In this document: one piece after another, positions 10,318-20,624 of the stretch
How the letters are laid out: each line of letters begins with the position of its first letter
Numbering within the stretch: the first letter of the stretch is position 1
Assembly (NCBI GenBank): GCA_000320545.1
Contig: ADNK01001342.1
Coordinates: 1 to 41,068 of the forward strand
Direction: 5' to 3'
DNA length: 41,068 nucleotides
Source: Bigelowiella natans CCMP2755
Taxonomy: Eukaryota > Cercozoa > Chlorarachniophyceae
The notes under the pieces: model-generated
Databases searched by the model: none
The model's input: only the letters and a program-made list of their open reading frames with translations
Told to the model about the DNA's origin: nothing
Program-made: the position numbers and the translations under genes

Positions 10318-13171
10318 TCACCACATGAAATCTGGGGAGCTGACACGATCCATCCCCAGGGCCTTCAGATCTTGGAAGAGTTGCTGCGAAGGAGAGGAGA
10401 TCAGCCTCATCAGCCTTTTATCCGCTGTGAAAGCTTGCTTCAGATCCTGCACCAGGACTCTGAAACCGTCGTCTTGCGGCAGGCCGTCAAGCACATCGTG
10501 AACCAAAACCGCTTCTTCGCACGTCAGTCGGAGCAGTACTCCTGGCTCTCCACTCTTCCCCTTACTCTCGCCCCGCCCTTGATATTTCTCGCAGAAGAGC
10601 GACATAAGCGGGTCAAACTTGACCCTCACGGGCGATGATGCTGCCGCCGCTGCTGCAGATGCGGCCGAAATCCCCTGAGCCTGTGACCCCTGCCACCTCT
10701 CTTTCTGGGCGGCCAATGCAGCCGACGTGAGGCAGAGCTGCAGGTTGGTCGCCCAGTTGCCCAGGAGAAGGCATGGCCACGACTGGAGTGACTTCATCTC
10801 TGACACGTTCTTCGCTACGTCCTCGAGGCTCGCAATGGTTCCGCCTGCCGCTGCCTTTTCAAAGGCCGCCTTCAGAGCCTGCCGGACACGGGGGGGGAGC
10901 AGCGAACGCTTCTTTCGGAACTCGGCGTGGTGTGGTGGATTCTAGAAGGTTACTGTTGTTATTATCAGTATCATTGGCCCCGTCGCCCTTCCCTGGATCG
11001 GCACCGCCGTGTCTGCCGCCTGTGCCAAACGTAACGACTGGGGAGCGGGGAGGCAGTTCCAACGGGAACGATCCACCCTTCCCCGCCTTAGCTGGAAGTT
11101 TTGGCTTTGTAGGCGATTTCTTCGCCTGCAAACCCAGCGGCTGCTGTCGATCCCTTTGCCCACCACCACCGCTTGTATCGTACTCTCTGGAGGTCCAATA
11201 GTTCCTTCCCCGGTCGACCTGCTCACAACCACTTGAAATGAAAATCTCGCACAAGTCTCATAATCTCTACTTTCCTTCTCTCTCTCTCTCTCCCTCTCTC
11301 TGTGTCTACCAGACAAGCAGACGGTACGAAATCAGTTACCTTTGTGGACGCCATGAAGTTATTTATCACCGGTTTTGTTGGTGGTTCTGACGGAGATATC
11401 TGACCAAGCATGCCCTTCTTTCGAATTCCCTTTGGCGCGTTTCTCGACGATCTTAGGAGCCGAATTCCTGCTTTCCCTTCCCCCCTTCCTCCTCCTCCCG
11501 TTCTTCTTCCAGCAGTGGATTTATGCTTTGAAGGCGTTGCAAGGTGCTCTATGCGACCCTTGTTCGCACGTCGTTGTTGCCTTTTATTCGCACCACCACG
11601 CCCTCCTCCCTTGTGCATCTGCCGTTGCATCTTCTCCGCTTTCGCTTCAAGACGCGCCTGTCAGACAACAACGGAAAGCGAAGGCGGGATTGAGCGAGAA
11701 CTTGCAAGATGCGCGGGAGCTATCGTATGAAATACTTCCAGTGTATGTGCGTGTATGTGTGCTGTTATTTTTATTACTATAAATACCATTCGAGCAATTT
11801 GCAAGACCGCCGTTTCCTGTGAGATTCTGTGGCACGATTGTAGGGAGGGGGTGCAAAACATGCACATTCTAGATTAGCTGGCAACGGATGATATTGATAG
11901 TTATGATGATGATGATGACATGATACTTGTACCGAGATGGTGTGGGTCGTGTGTTACAGAACAAAATCCATCTATGTTTTGGCCGTGAATATTGAGCCAA
12001 ATCAACCGTTATTTTCACACGTTCTAACTCGATATTTAATGGTTAGTTTTTAAGGTGGCAGTACTTCAGCTGTTTCTTCGGACGCCTTGGCATCTTCTCC
12101 CATTCCGGCTGAGCAACCAGACAGCATTAACACACACACAAACACACACACACACACACACAAACACACACGCACACACGCATGTTCACATAATTCAAAT
12201 ATAATTGTTGCTGAAATAGCAAAGTGAAGCTTTCGAATGCGTGACTGCAAAAAAAAATCGGCAGTAACCTTTTCTTCCTTCCAGTCATCGGTATCAAACC
12301 GGCTAAGGGCAACACATTTATGATAGGGCAAGCCGTCGTTAACAAAGAAGGCGTGTGTGTTTGTGTGTGTGTGTGCGTGTGTGCGAGGATTTGCGGAGGT
12401 TCCGCCGCTTACTCGGGTCGTATCCCAAAGGGCCTGTGAGGGATGTCGTAGGACTGGCTTAGCTGCTTTAAACGAAGCTCGAGCTCCTGTCGATATTAAC
12501 ACGAAGATGAAGATGTGGGCAGTAAATGTATTTTGGAAGAGATATTCTGTGGAGAGAGCGCAAGCGTCGGCATTCGAAAACATCGAGTTCTCAGAAGCAT
12601 GCTTTTATTATCATACCGATGAAGAGCTGAAAAGACCCAGAGTAGAGCTATCATCCCGATTTCTGCTTCCAGGTTCTTTATCTACCTTATGCTAAGTTGA
12701 ACGTAGCGGGGGAGGGAGGGAGGTGGCCATGCGATAGGATTTAAGATTAGAGAGCATTTATATAAATATAATAAATTCGCGCGCGCGTGTGTGTATTATA
12801 TCATCATTTTTTAATTCAGAATTTGCCCAGCTAACTACGGTAGCAGTAGCAGTAGCAGTAGCTGTATCTACTGCTGCTGCCACTGCTAGAATCATCGACA
12901 AATTCTGTGATACGGCACCAGCAGTGTTGCAAAGCAAAAAATGAATGCTGTTTTAGTGACTAAGTTCAAAGAATTGAGATGGGATTTTAAATAAAATTCT
13001 ACATTGTATTACCGCAACTCTCGTCTCAGCTTCCTTCGCGTTCGCAACGACGACCTTAAATGGAAAAATGAGTTAATAAGTCAACACCATGGATTCTTTC
13101 ATCGCATTTCCGTCGCGTCTTAAAATGATGCTCGACCAACGATTAACTACTACTGCTACTATAACCACCCA

Positions 13172-13204
<33 letters not shown>

Positions 13205-13934
13205 AACTACCTCAGGCAAGCTCTCAATAGGATACGCATTCTTTATCCGTTTCAGCTCAGTGAAAATGTCGGAGAGGCTTCCTCCATACTGCTTTGGGCG
13301 ACGTGCACCTTTGTGCCTGCTACTGCCCTTGCGCGCGCTCTTTTTCTTTTTCCTCGATTTCTTTGCTTTGATACCGGATGTCTCCCCCATTTCGTTTGCA
13401 CGAGATTTCTGTATGAGGTGTCGTACTCTCTGCATCAAATCCTCTGCCTTTTTCTCCTCGTCGCTGTCTCCATTTGCTGCCACTCCGATGTTGGATGTTT
13501 TTTCCTTCGGATGTTCTTTGTTCCGTGTTTCCTTGGGGGCTTTTCGTGAGCCTGTCTCATATTTCGCAACAGCCTTCTTAGAAACCTTCTTATTCTGATT
13601 TCCTTCGTCCATGGGAACAACCGCTGCACCGCTATCTTTATGTGGGTGCATTATGGGTAAGTTTGGCTGTGAATAAGAATCATCCGATGGATTTATCGCC
13701 GGGTGTTTTTCTTCCGTTTTGATCTCAGGGAGAGCTTCAATAACCGCTTTAGCATCCGCTTTATCACAAGATGTGGGTTCCTGTTGATCTAAATTCCTAC
13801 CTACACCTCCTATCTGGCCACTGCCCTCATTATTACTTTGTTCTGGAGGAAATAGACCGTACGCCACGTTCGTTGGCTCCGGATTTCGCTGCAAATATTT
13901 CAGATTACATGCAGGCAGGAAGACAATGTATATT

Positions 13935-13979
<45 letters not shown>

Positions 13980-14363
13980 TAGTTCAGTTATCCATCTAAC
14001 CTGGGCGAAATTTGATTTGTATTTTTTTGAAAGCTTGCGATGTCGTTCTTGCAGTGCCTAATATTCAGATTCCCACCGTCATACACCCATTCTTAGCAGT
14101 GCAACCTACAGAAAATCGGAATTGAATGACCTCAAACTCTCGGTTCAACTTTTTAATGCGGGCCTCATAGTCAATTCCGCCACTGTTCCCGAACAGAGAT
14201 GCGTTCCCAGAAGACTCCCCGGAAGTGATGATGGGGATATCTTCGTTTCTTGCCTGACCGATAATAGCGAGTGGGGTGGTTTTTCATTCTAATTTAAAAC
14301 GGAAATCACGCTGTGGAGTACCCTAGCCGCTTTTCGGTTGAGTTTGAGAATGGTGGAAGCCAT
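10318..14363 (-). CDS. Unrecognised charged protein, about 746 residues, with one apparent frame break
   Basis: I do not recognise this family. Nine exons are proposed: 14363-14322, 14253-14131, 13888-13211, 13054-13013, 12486-12413, 12302-12269, 11816-11787, 11657-11340, 11218-10318. Visible parts are a basic N-terminus (MASTILKLNRKAAR), a helix GIDYEARIKKLNREFE, a long polar Lys/Glu/Ser-rich stretch with the basic run KKSRKKKKSARK, a helix ELELRLKQLSQSYD, a Gly/Arg-rich region, then a C-terminal folded-looking part (about 200 residues) from ALKAAFEKAAAGG to VQDLKQAFTADKRLMRLI, ending SPDFMW. The last exon needs one base fewer in a run of eight C at 10889-10896, or an unrecognised intron of about 97 bases (11038-10942). 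Alternatives: a different last exon could stop at 12043 and split the locus in two, and a GTGAGT donor lies at the final stop. Confidence 0.6.
12130..12179. repeat. Imperfect (CA)n tract
   Basis: CA tract in the intron after exon 12302-12269, complementary to the TG tract at 12353-12384. Confidence 0.9.
12353..12384. repeat. Imperfect (TG)n tract
   Basis: TG tract in the intron before exon 12302-12269. Confidence 0.9.
12841..12887. repeat. Imperfect inverted repeat of TAGCAG units
   Basis: TAGCAGTAGCAGTAGCAGTAG is followed, after a short spacer, by a near reverse complement ending CACTGCTA. About 19 of 21 positions can pair. It lies in an intron. Confidence 0.75.
13172..13203. repeat. (ACT)n microsatellite
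   Basis: ACT tract directly downstream (sense) of the exon ending at 13211. Confidence 0.9.
13939..13972. repeat. (TA)n microsatellite
   Basis: TA tract in the intron before exon 13888-13211. Confidence 0.95.
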
Positions 14364-15169
14364 TGCTCTATTGCGATGCTGAAGGCTTTATAGAAGGGGG
14401 GCGTATAGGGGAGGGAAGATGGAGTAGACAGTTTCGATTGATCCCTGTCTGTAAGCTCTCCTCCTCCTCCTCCTCCTTGGCTGGTGCTTGCACGAGAGGA
14501 GCCCTTACGGGAAGGAGTTCACTTTTAGTTTCTGATGGTGCAGTTGGCTTGTTTTCAGCCCGGCAAAAACCGTCAAAACGGCCTGGAAAAACAACTTCAG
14601 CCAAGCGAATTCTTCTGTCGCTTCCACATGTAGCCACCACTCTCGCGGGTAACTGTTAGGTTCTAAGCAAGTAGTTGTGAGCTGCAGTAAGTGTAATTTC
14701 CGTTTGAAAGAAGCTTCGATTCTCCTGAAATCGGAAGATGTTTTATTGCGAAGACATGCTGCAGCAGCAATCTTAGGGCACTTTTTACGCTTTTATCTTA
14801 CGAGAAAACAACCAGCAAATGTCTTTGGAACACTTTCGATCAAAATCGAGCCGAAACTGATCTCGAGAGGACGGATATTGGCGTTTCACGACTGCGACAA
14901 ACATCGCTTTGGAGATTCACTGTGTTTTTTTACCGCGACACAGTCTCGCAGAGTTTTAGTATTTTAGTCCCCAATGGCCCGAACCCTCGACGCTGCCGGT
15001 GCTCGTTGTAGCCTGGGTCTGGCAGAGGGCGTCTATAGCATGGTGAGGCCAATCGCACCTCTTTGGGTTCCGTCTCGGATTTGATAGGGTTCGTGCCTCT
15101 CAATAGGGCAGCCTGGCGCAGGTGTTACCGCCGTCAACTAGCGTCGTTGGCTATATCCGTCGCTAGAGA
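14364..15169. promoter_or_regulatory. Divergent intergenic region
   Basis: Lies between the starts of the unrecognised minus gene and the NHL gene. A TATAAA-like sequence occurs about 25 bases upstream of the minus start, too close to an ATG to be convincing. A 90-residue minus ORF at 14640-14368 with a Glu run cannot be joined in phase to the next exon. A short plus ORF from 14974 followed by GTGAGG has no partner exon. Confidence 0.35.
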
Positions 15170-15810
15170 ATGGCTACGAATAACAGATCATGGCTATCGA
15201 TTGCATGCTTCTGCAGTGCACTTGCTATCATCATGCTATCTCCACCCTCTCAACATACTCCGATTGCTTCGGATGGACATTCTCCTTCATCCCGCTGTCC
15301 CCCACTCCCCCGCGCGTTGTCCTGTACTCAAGAACAGCAACGACGCCGGCATCAAGAGCGAACGAAAATACGGAGTCGCTTAAGGGCCAAGGGTGCTTAT
15401 GGCATAAAACTCTACTTAAATTGCACTATAATTGCGATACGTTTGTCCCCTTAATCATTAATTTGACGCAATGCATACATGAGTAAACTTTCTCTCTATA
15501 TATTATTTCCCAGCGGCAGCGCTCCGGGGGGGCGGCAGTCAACAACGCCAAGACGACGATGTTACCGAGGGTAGCATCGGTGGTTATCCACAACGGAGAA
15601 AACGTTTCTTCGCAAATAACATTGTTCCTGACACAAGTGAGGAGGAGGAGCAGGAGGAGGGGGAGGGGGAGGAGGAGGAGGGGGAGGGTAGCACTTGTAA
15701 CTCGAACGACAACTCCCAAATCGCCTCTCGTAGTGGAGGAGTACAAATACCACCGAGTCGACCCTTTTCGGTAGTACAAGATATGAGATATCTTTACAAC
15801 CGCATTCCAC

Positions 15811-15873
<63 letters not shown>

Positions 15874-18800
15874 CCTAGATCTTATCTTCGCGTACATATA
15901 TAAATATGTGTAAACCTGTAGTTGCATTTTAGTTGTAGTTATCCATCACGTGTACATAACGTGTAATTGCATTTTCGGTCGGACTCGGGTTAGCAAGCCA
16001 CCCTGTATCTACTGATTTCCTTGCTTTTTAATATGAAGATGTTAATTTCAAGCGAGGAGGACAAGGAGGAGGGGGGGGGGGGGCACCCCACAGATAGCCA
16101 TGCATCGTGGTCACAGCAGCGAATGGGAAGGAGGTCTGCTCGTGCTGCAGCTGCTGCTGCTAATTTTGATCCCGACTATATGACCCAGTTCGCTCAGGGT
16201 AGCGTCTACAAAGAGGTCGGTCTATTTTGCTACGATCATCAGCCCTGCTTCTCACTTTAAACTAAATGCCGCACACACTTACACACACACACACACACAC
16301 ACATGTGCATGCGTTTCGACAACATGTGTGTCTGTTTGAATGAATATGCAGCTGATGCAATTGGGAAGGACTTCGCCTGGGTTGGTGTCACATGTGGCCG
16401 GATATCCGAGAGTGCGAGGGTGAAGCATCAGAGAGAAATAAGAGATATAAGACAGAGAGAGAGAGGGAGGGAGAGAGAGAATTAAAGGGCACAGCAGGGA
16501 GTGAGTGGGGGGGGTTGGAGGGGAGGTGAGGGTCATGGAGGCGAGAGATTCACCCGTAAGCGACAACGTTTGAGGGTATATTCCCTAGTTGCAATGAAAA
16601 ATGCCATTCTTTGATGCGGTCGACTTTCCTGTGCCGTTACTCTCGCAGGTATCGAGATGGGAGTGCCAGACATTCTCGCTTCAACAACCCGACCTTCATC
16701 GCGGTATTTCGTGCGGTCGGTTTTTGTCGCGAAAATGCACGAAAACCCTCCTAGTTATATTATCCCCATCCCGCGTGATTGATGTTTGGAAAATTAATGG
16801 TAATGGTGATGGCGGTGATGATGATGATGATGATAACCTATATTGTTAGGTTGATCGTGACTGTCGTTGCATCTATCTGGCGGATACGGGAAACAACGTC
16901 GTTAGAAGGATAGACCTTCGGGCGACAAGCAACCGAGGATTTCGTCGCGCCCCTCCCCTCCCTCACGATTCTGAAGAGGCAAACGGCACGCAGAGCGGCG
17001 AGGGACAACAGCAACAACAAGGCGTCGACCATGCAAATAATTGTGGAGACATCGAAAATGGCGGGGGGTTCCACGATAGAGTCCACCGTGGCGGTGACGA
17101 AACAGCTGCTGTGACGACGTTCTGGGGAAGTAACGGTAGTAAGCTCTGGCAAGGACTTGACCTGGCCTTCCACAGTCTTCTCCTCCCCTGAGCAAACCTC
17201 TGTGGCTTTGTTGTATGTGTGCAGACGTTGAAGTGCCCTATCCTGAGGTCGCCCCAGAGAGCCCCTTCTACCTCTCGTCACCCTCGGGTAGTAAATATAA
17301 TAAATCGGGAGGTTGGGGGTAAAGAGGGGCGGGAGGATGGCAATGATGATGTTGTTCTTCTTGATGATGATGATGATGATGATGATGACGATGACGATGA
17401 TGAGAAGAATGGGTGCTGAGGATAAAGAGCCATGCGCGGCGGGACAAGCAAACACAGTGGTGGTGGCTAAGCAAATCGCAAATGCGGGAAATGGACATAT
17501 GATTATCTGCTCCGACCGACCTGTCTGTGCATCTCTCTTCCATTGCTCTTTCTCTCCAGGATTGGCTATAGACAGGAGCTCGTCGTTCCTATATATTGCC
17601 GACACATGGTTCGGTCGGGTCCGTCGCGTTGACCTAACGGGTGGATCTGCGAGCAGCAAGGCGGGTGGAGAGAATAGCCAGGGAGAAGCGGGGAGGGGGA
17701 AGGCGTTGGGAGGGACGGAGAAGGAGAATGAGGGGGATGAGGAGGAAGGAGAACCAGATCGCAGATCGATGATACACAGCAAAGGGTATGTGAAAGCAAC
17801 GAGGATGATGGTGGTGATAGTGATGAGGAAAATCATTGTCGTAGCGCGCTGCCGCTTTCTCCTTCACCGTCTGTGTTGCCGTCGTCATTGTGATTGTTGT
17901 CGTTGTTCTCTTCTCCAGCACGACACTCTGCGAGACTGGAAGAGATCAGGGGATATTTGGGTTTGACGAACGGGTTCAAGGTGAGTGTGGCTAGTAGCAG
18001 TGATAGTAATAGTAGGTGTACTTGTAGTTGTAATTACATTCAAGGTAGCAGCAAGAAGAAGAAGAAGAAGAGGAAGAGGAAGAAGCCTAGCCTGATACTA
18101 CAAGGCTCTCAGCCTCGGCGCTTCCTCTTCTTCTTCTTCTTCTTCTTCTTCTTCTTCTTCTTCTGCTACTTCTTCTGTTTCTCTTTGCTGGTTCTCATTA
18201 TTGTCGTTTTCGTTGTCGTCGCACCCTCAGGGCAGCCATATGGCCTGGCAGTGAACGGGTCCGATCTCGCCATCAGCGATAGTGTGGAGCATGTGATACG
18301 GCGGTTCCCTCTACTCACGCAGCAGCAGCAACGTCTGCGCCAGGAGCAGCGTTCTCTAGAACCCAATCAGCTTCATCCCACTGCTGTGCCCTTCACTGGT
18401 CTTTGTCCCAAGGACTATCATGGGTCTGCTGCTCTCTCCTTCTCCTCCTCCTTCTCCTCGTTGTCGTCGTCGCCATTGTTGTAGCAGCAGCCATAGTGGT
18501 AGTAGTAGTAGTAGTAGTAGCAGCAGCAGCAGCAGCCAGAAATACCGGGTGGTGCTACAGGTTAATAGGCATTACATGTCTTCTTCGTTGTCGTTATAGC
18601 GCGGATATGCATGCCAGAACGACAATGGAATGACCAATCGCTTGCTTTGTTTTGTTTTTAAAAAAGGTATAAGGACGGAGAGCCGCATGAGACTCAATTT
18701 GCACATCCAATCGGAACCGCGTAAGTGATGATAATGATGATGATGTTGATGATGATTTTTATGATGATGGAGGTGAGGAGGAGGAGGAGGAGGAGATGGG

Positions 18801-18967
18801 GATTACGATGATGAGGACGATGTGGCAATGCTATGACCGAAAACACCTCTGTAGAAGATAATTCTCGAACAAATGGCACGACAAGAAGAAGAAGTATTTA
18901 TCCGTTTTCCCAACAAGCAAATGATGATAATATGCCTGTACCATTATATCGCATCAGCGTGGTGACA

Positions 18968-19007
<40 letters not shown>

Positions 19008-20053
19008 ATACACAATCACACACACATAGGTACGACCGAAGGGGGAATCTGTTTGTCGCTGACTCCTCCAACCACGTCATTAGAAAGGTGATACTCTGAG
19101 CGCTGATGCATTGCAAATAGGCAAAAAGTGGCAGATGGGCAATGGTGATTTCGCTTCTCGCGTTTTGCTGTTGCACCCATCGTCTGTTGGTACTATCAGA
19201 TCGATCGGTTTGGCAACTCGAAGACATTCGCTGGCTTCCATCTTGGCCCCCAGACGTTGGGGAACTTTGGCGGGTAATAATAATGCGATACGGAGATGCC
19301 GTGGGGTGGAGAAGGGAGGAGGAGAAGATTGTGGTGGTGATGATGGAGAAGAAGACGAAGAAGACAAAGAAGATGATGGGCAACTGTGGTGCCCGAGGGA
19401 GGAGGAAGAGGAGGAGGAGGAAAGACTAAGATGACGATGAAGAAGAAGAAGAAGGGGTCATTAGTAACGTTCTTTTTACACTGTTTGTTTTCAATAGGCA
19501 TGTGGATGGTAATGCGCTGAGGGCTCGTTTTAAAGACCCAAGGGTACTACGATGCTTCTTGTGGTGGTAGCAGCCATGGCAAACGAGGGCTTGCAGGATC
19601 CGTATTACTATGACTCCCTCGCGTCCAAGCTGAATCAACTTATGCTGACCCTTGAGCTCTAACCTCTTTTGCAACGTATTTTTGATGTATCGTGCATCAT
19701 CAGGCACTTGCGCTGGACAGAACCGGAAATATATACGTCGCGGATACTGGTTGTTGTTGTTGCTGCTGCTGCTGTTGCTTTCGTTATCGTTGTCGTCACG
19801 TCGGCGTGAAATGCGTAGTTATAGCCTTGTTACCCTCCTTACTAACGGTGGAGTTGCTCACAACATCTTCCTGGGCTGCTGCGTGCGTGCCTTGTTGACC
19901 TGCGTAATAGGTAATCATGTGATACGTAAGATCACGCCAGCAAGAGAAGTCACCACAATTGCTGGCCGAACCTCCCTCAAAGGAGATCAAGACGGCCCGT
20001 CTCTGGTTGCTCGGTAGTACGTGTAGGAGATAGAGAGAGACAGATAGATAGAG

Positions 20054-20097
<44 letters not shown>

Positions 20098-20624
20098 TGT
20101 GCGTGTGTGCGTATGTGCGTATGTGCACGTGTGTGTTTGTGGCTTAGTGTGTGGCATGCATCTATATAACGTGGATCTTGAGAATAAACGGTGACGTTCT
20201 CTTGCACGCACGGCCAGAGGATAATCTTGGCGTTCTCACCATTATTTGTCTCCAATATGATGAAGCAAGGAAGGGGGCGCTTCTTTTTTTGAATGGTTTG
20301 TTCGTTGATGTTAACGACCTCCTCGTTCAGATTTCGGAGTCCAAATGGCATTGCCGTGGACAGGTAATCACCACTACTACAGCATGCTTATGATTGCAAT
20401 AGGATGGGACATTGTGACATCAACGTGCAGACGACGCATGATGAAATGTGGCCAGCACCAACTGATAATTTCCCCACTCTGTTGACCTCATTTCCCCGTG
20501 TAATGCTAGGAGCGGAACGGTCTATATATCGGATAGCGGGAATCATTGCATCAAGAAGCTCGAATTGGTCCCTGAGGCTTTGTTATTGAGTCACAGCAAG
20601 CCCAATGCAAATCGCCAGCACTGA
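15170..20624 (+). CDS. Secreted NHL-repeat protein, probable six-bladed propeller
   Basis: About 712 residues from 18 exons: 15170-15392, 15514-15770, 16039-16215, 16352-16419, 16649-16703, 16850-17135, 17225-17287, 17560-17785, 17919-17980, 18231-18423, 18667-18720, 19030-19087, 19200-19273, 19498-19543, 19704-19749, 19911-20013, 20331-20363, 20510-20624; all lengths fit phase. The start opens a clear signal peptide (SWLSIACFCSALAIIML). An acidic, low-complexity region follows (exons 2-3). Then come six NHL units with the hallmark of a small/aliphatic strand, an A/S-D-T/S core, an N/H-V-I/V-R edge and a turn with DG: IYLADTGNNVVRRID, LYIADTWFGRVRRVD, LAISDSVEHVIRRF, LFVADSSNHVIRK, IYVADTGNHVIRKI, VYISDSGNHCIKKL. 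NHL propellers usually bind proteins or ligands, and no catalytic motif is seen. Blades 1-3 carry long charged inserts. A run of 13 G lies in exon 3. Confidence 0.9.
15811..15873. repeat. (CA)n microsatellite
   Basis: CA tract with two CG interruptions, in NHL intron 2. Confidence 0.95.
16281..16302. repeat. (CA)n microsatellite
   Basis: CA tract in NHL intron 3. Confidence 0.9.
17361..17403. repeat. (GAT)n microsatellite
   Basis: GAT tract in the NHL intron between exons 17287 and 17560. Confidence 0.9.
18053..18085. repeat. (GAA)n tract
   Basis: GAA/GGA tract in NHL intron 9, complementary to the TTC tract at 18124-18163. Confidence 0.9.
18124..18163. repeat. (TTC)n tract
   Basis: TTC tract 38 bases after the GAA tract and about 70 bases before the next acceptor. 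Confidence 0.9.
18495..18536. repeat. (GTA)n/(GCA)n compound microsatellite
   Basis: GTA then GCA units in NHL intron 10. Confidence 0.85.
18727..18795. repeat. (GAT)n and (GGA)n tracts
   Basis: GAT-rich then GGA-rich sequence directly after the donor at 18720. Confidence 0.8.
18967..19028. repeat. (CA)n microsatellite abutting an acceptor
   Basis: CA tract that runs right up to the acceptor of the NHL exon starting at 19030. Confidence 0.9.
20051..20093. repeat. (GA)n microsatellite
   Basis: GA tract followed by GTGCGTAT units, in NHL intron 16. Confidence 0.9.

Noticed and set aside
10086-10322. Fusion of the unrecognised gene to the EF-hand gene
   Set aside because: The GTGAGT donor at 10321 is strong, but the acceptor at 10086 gives a frame different from MADPSEKG, so the two genes are treated as separate.
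12043-12112. Alternative last exon (PEWEKMPRRPKKQ) for the minus gene
   Set aside because: It keeps phase and could be real, but skipping it joins exon 12302-12269 to 11816-11787 with a continuous helix, which I judged better. Noted as an alternative.
14368-14640. 90-residue minus ORF with a Glu run, upstream of the unrecognised gene
   Set aside because: Its only plausible donor (phase 0) cannot join the next exon in frame, and it mirrors a GAG/CTC repeat.
16838-17836. 332-residue minus ORF
   Set aside because: Antisense to NHL exons that carry clear family motifs; its content is low complexity.
19142-19273. Reading NHL exon 13 as MGNGDFASRV...WGTLAG
   Set aside because: That frame ends in phase 1 and cannot join HVDGNALRARF. 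The frame IDRFGNSKTFAG from 19200 fits both neighbours.
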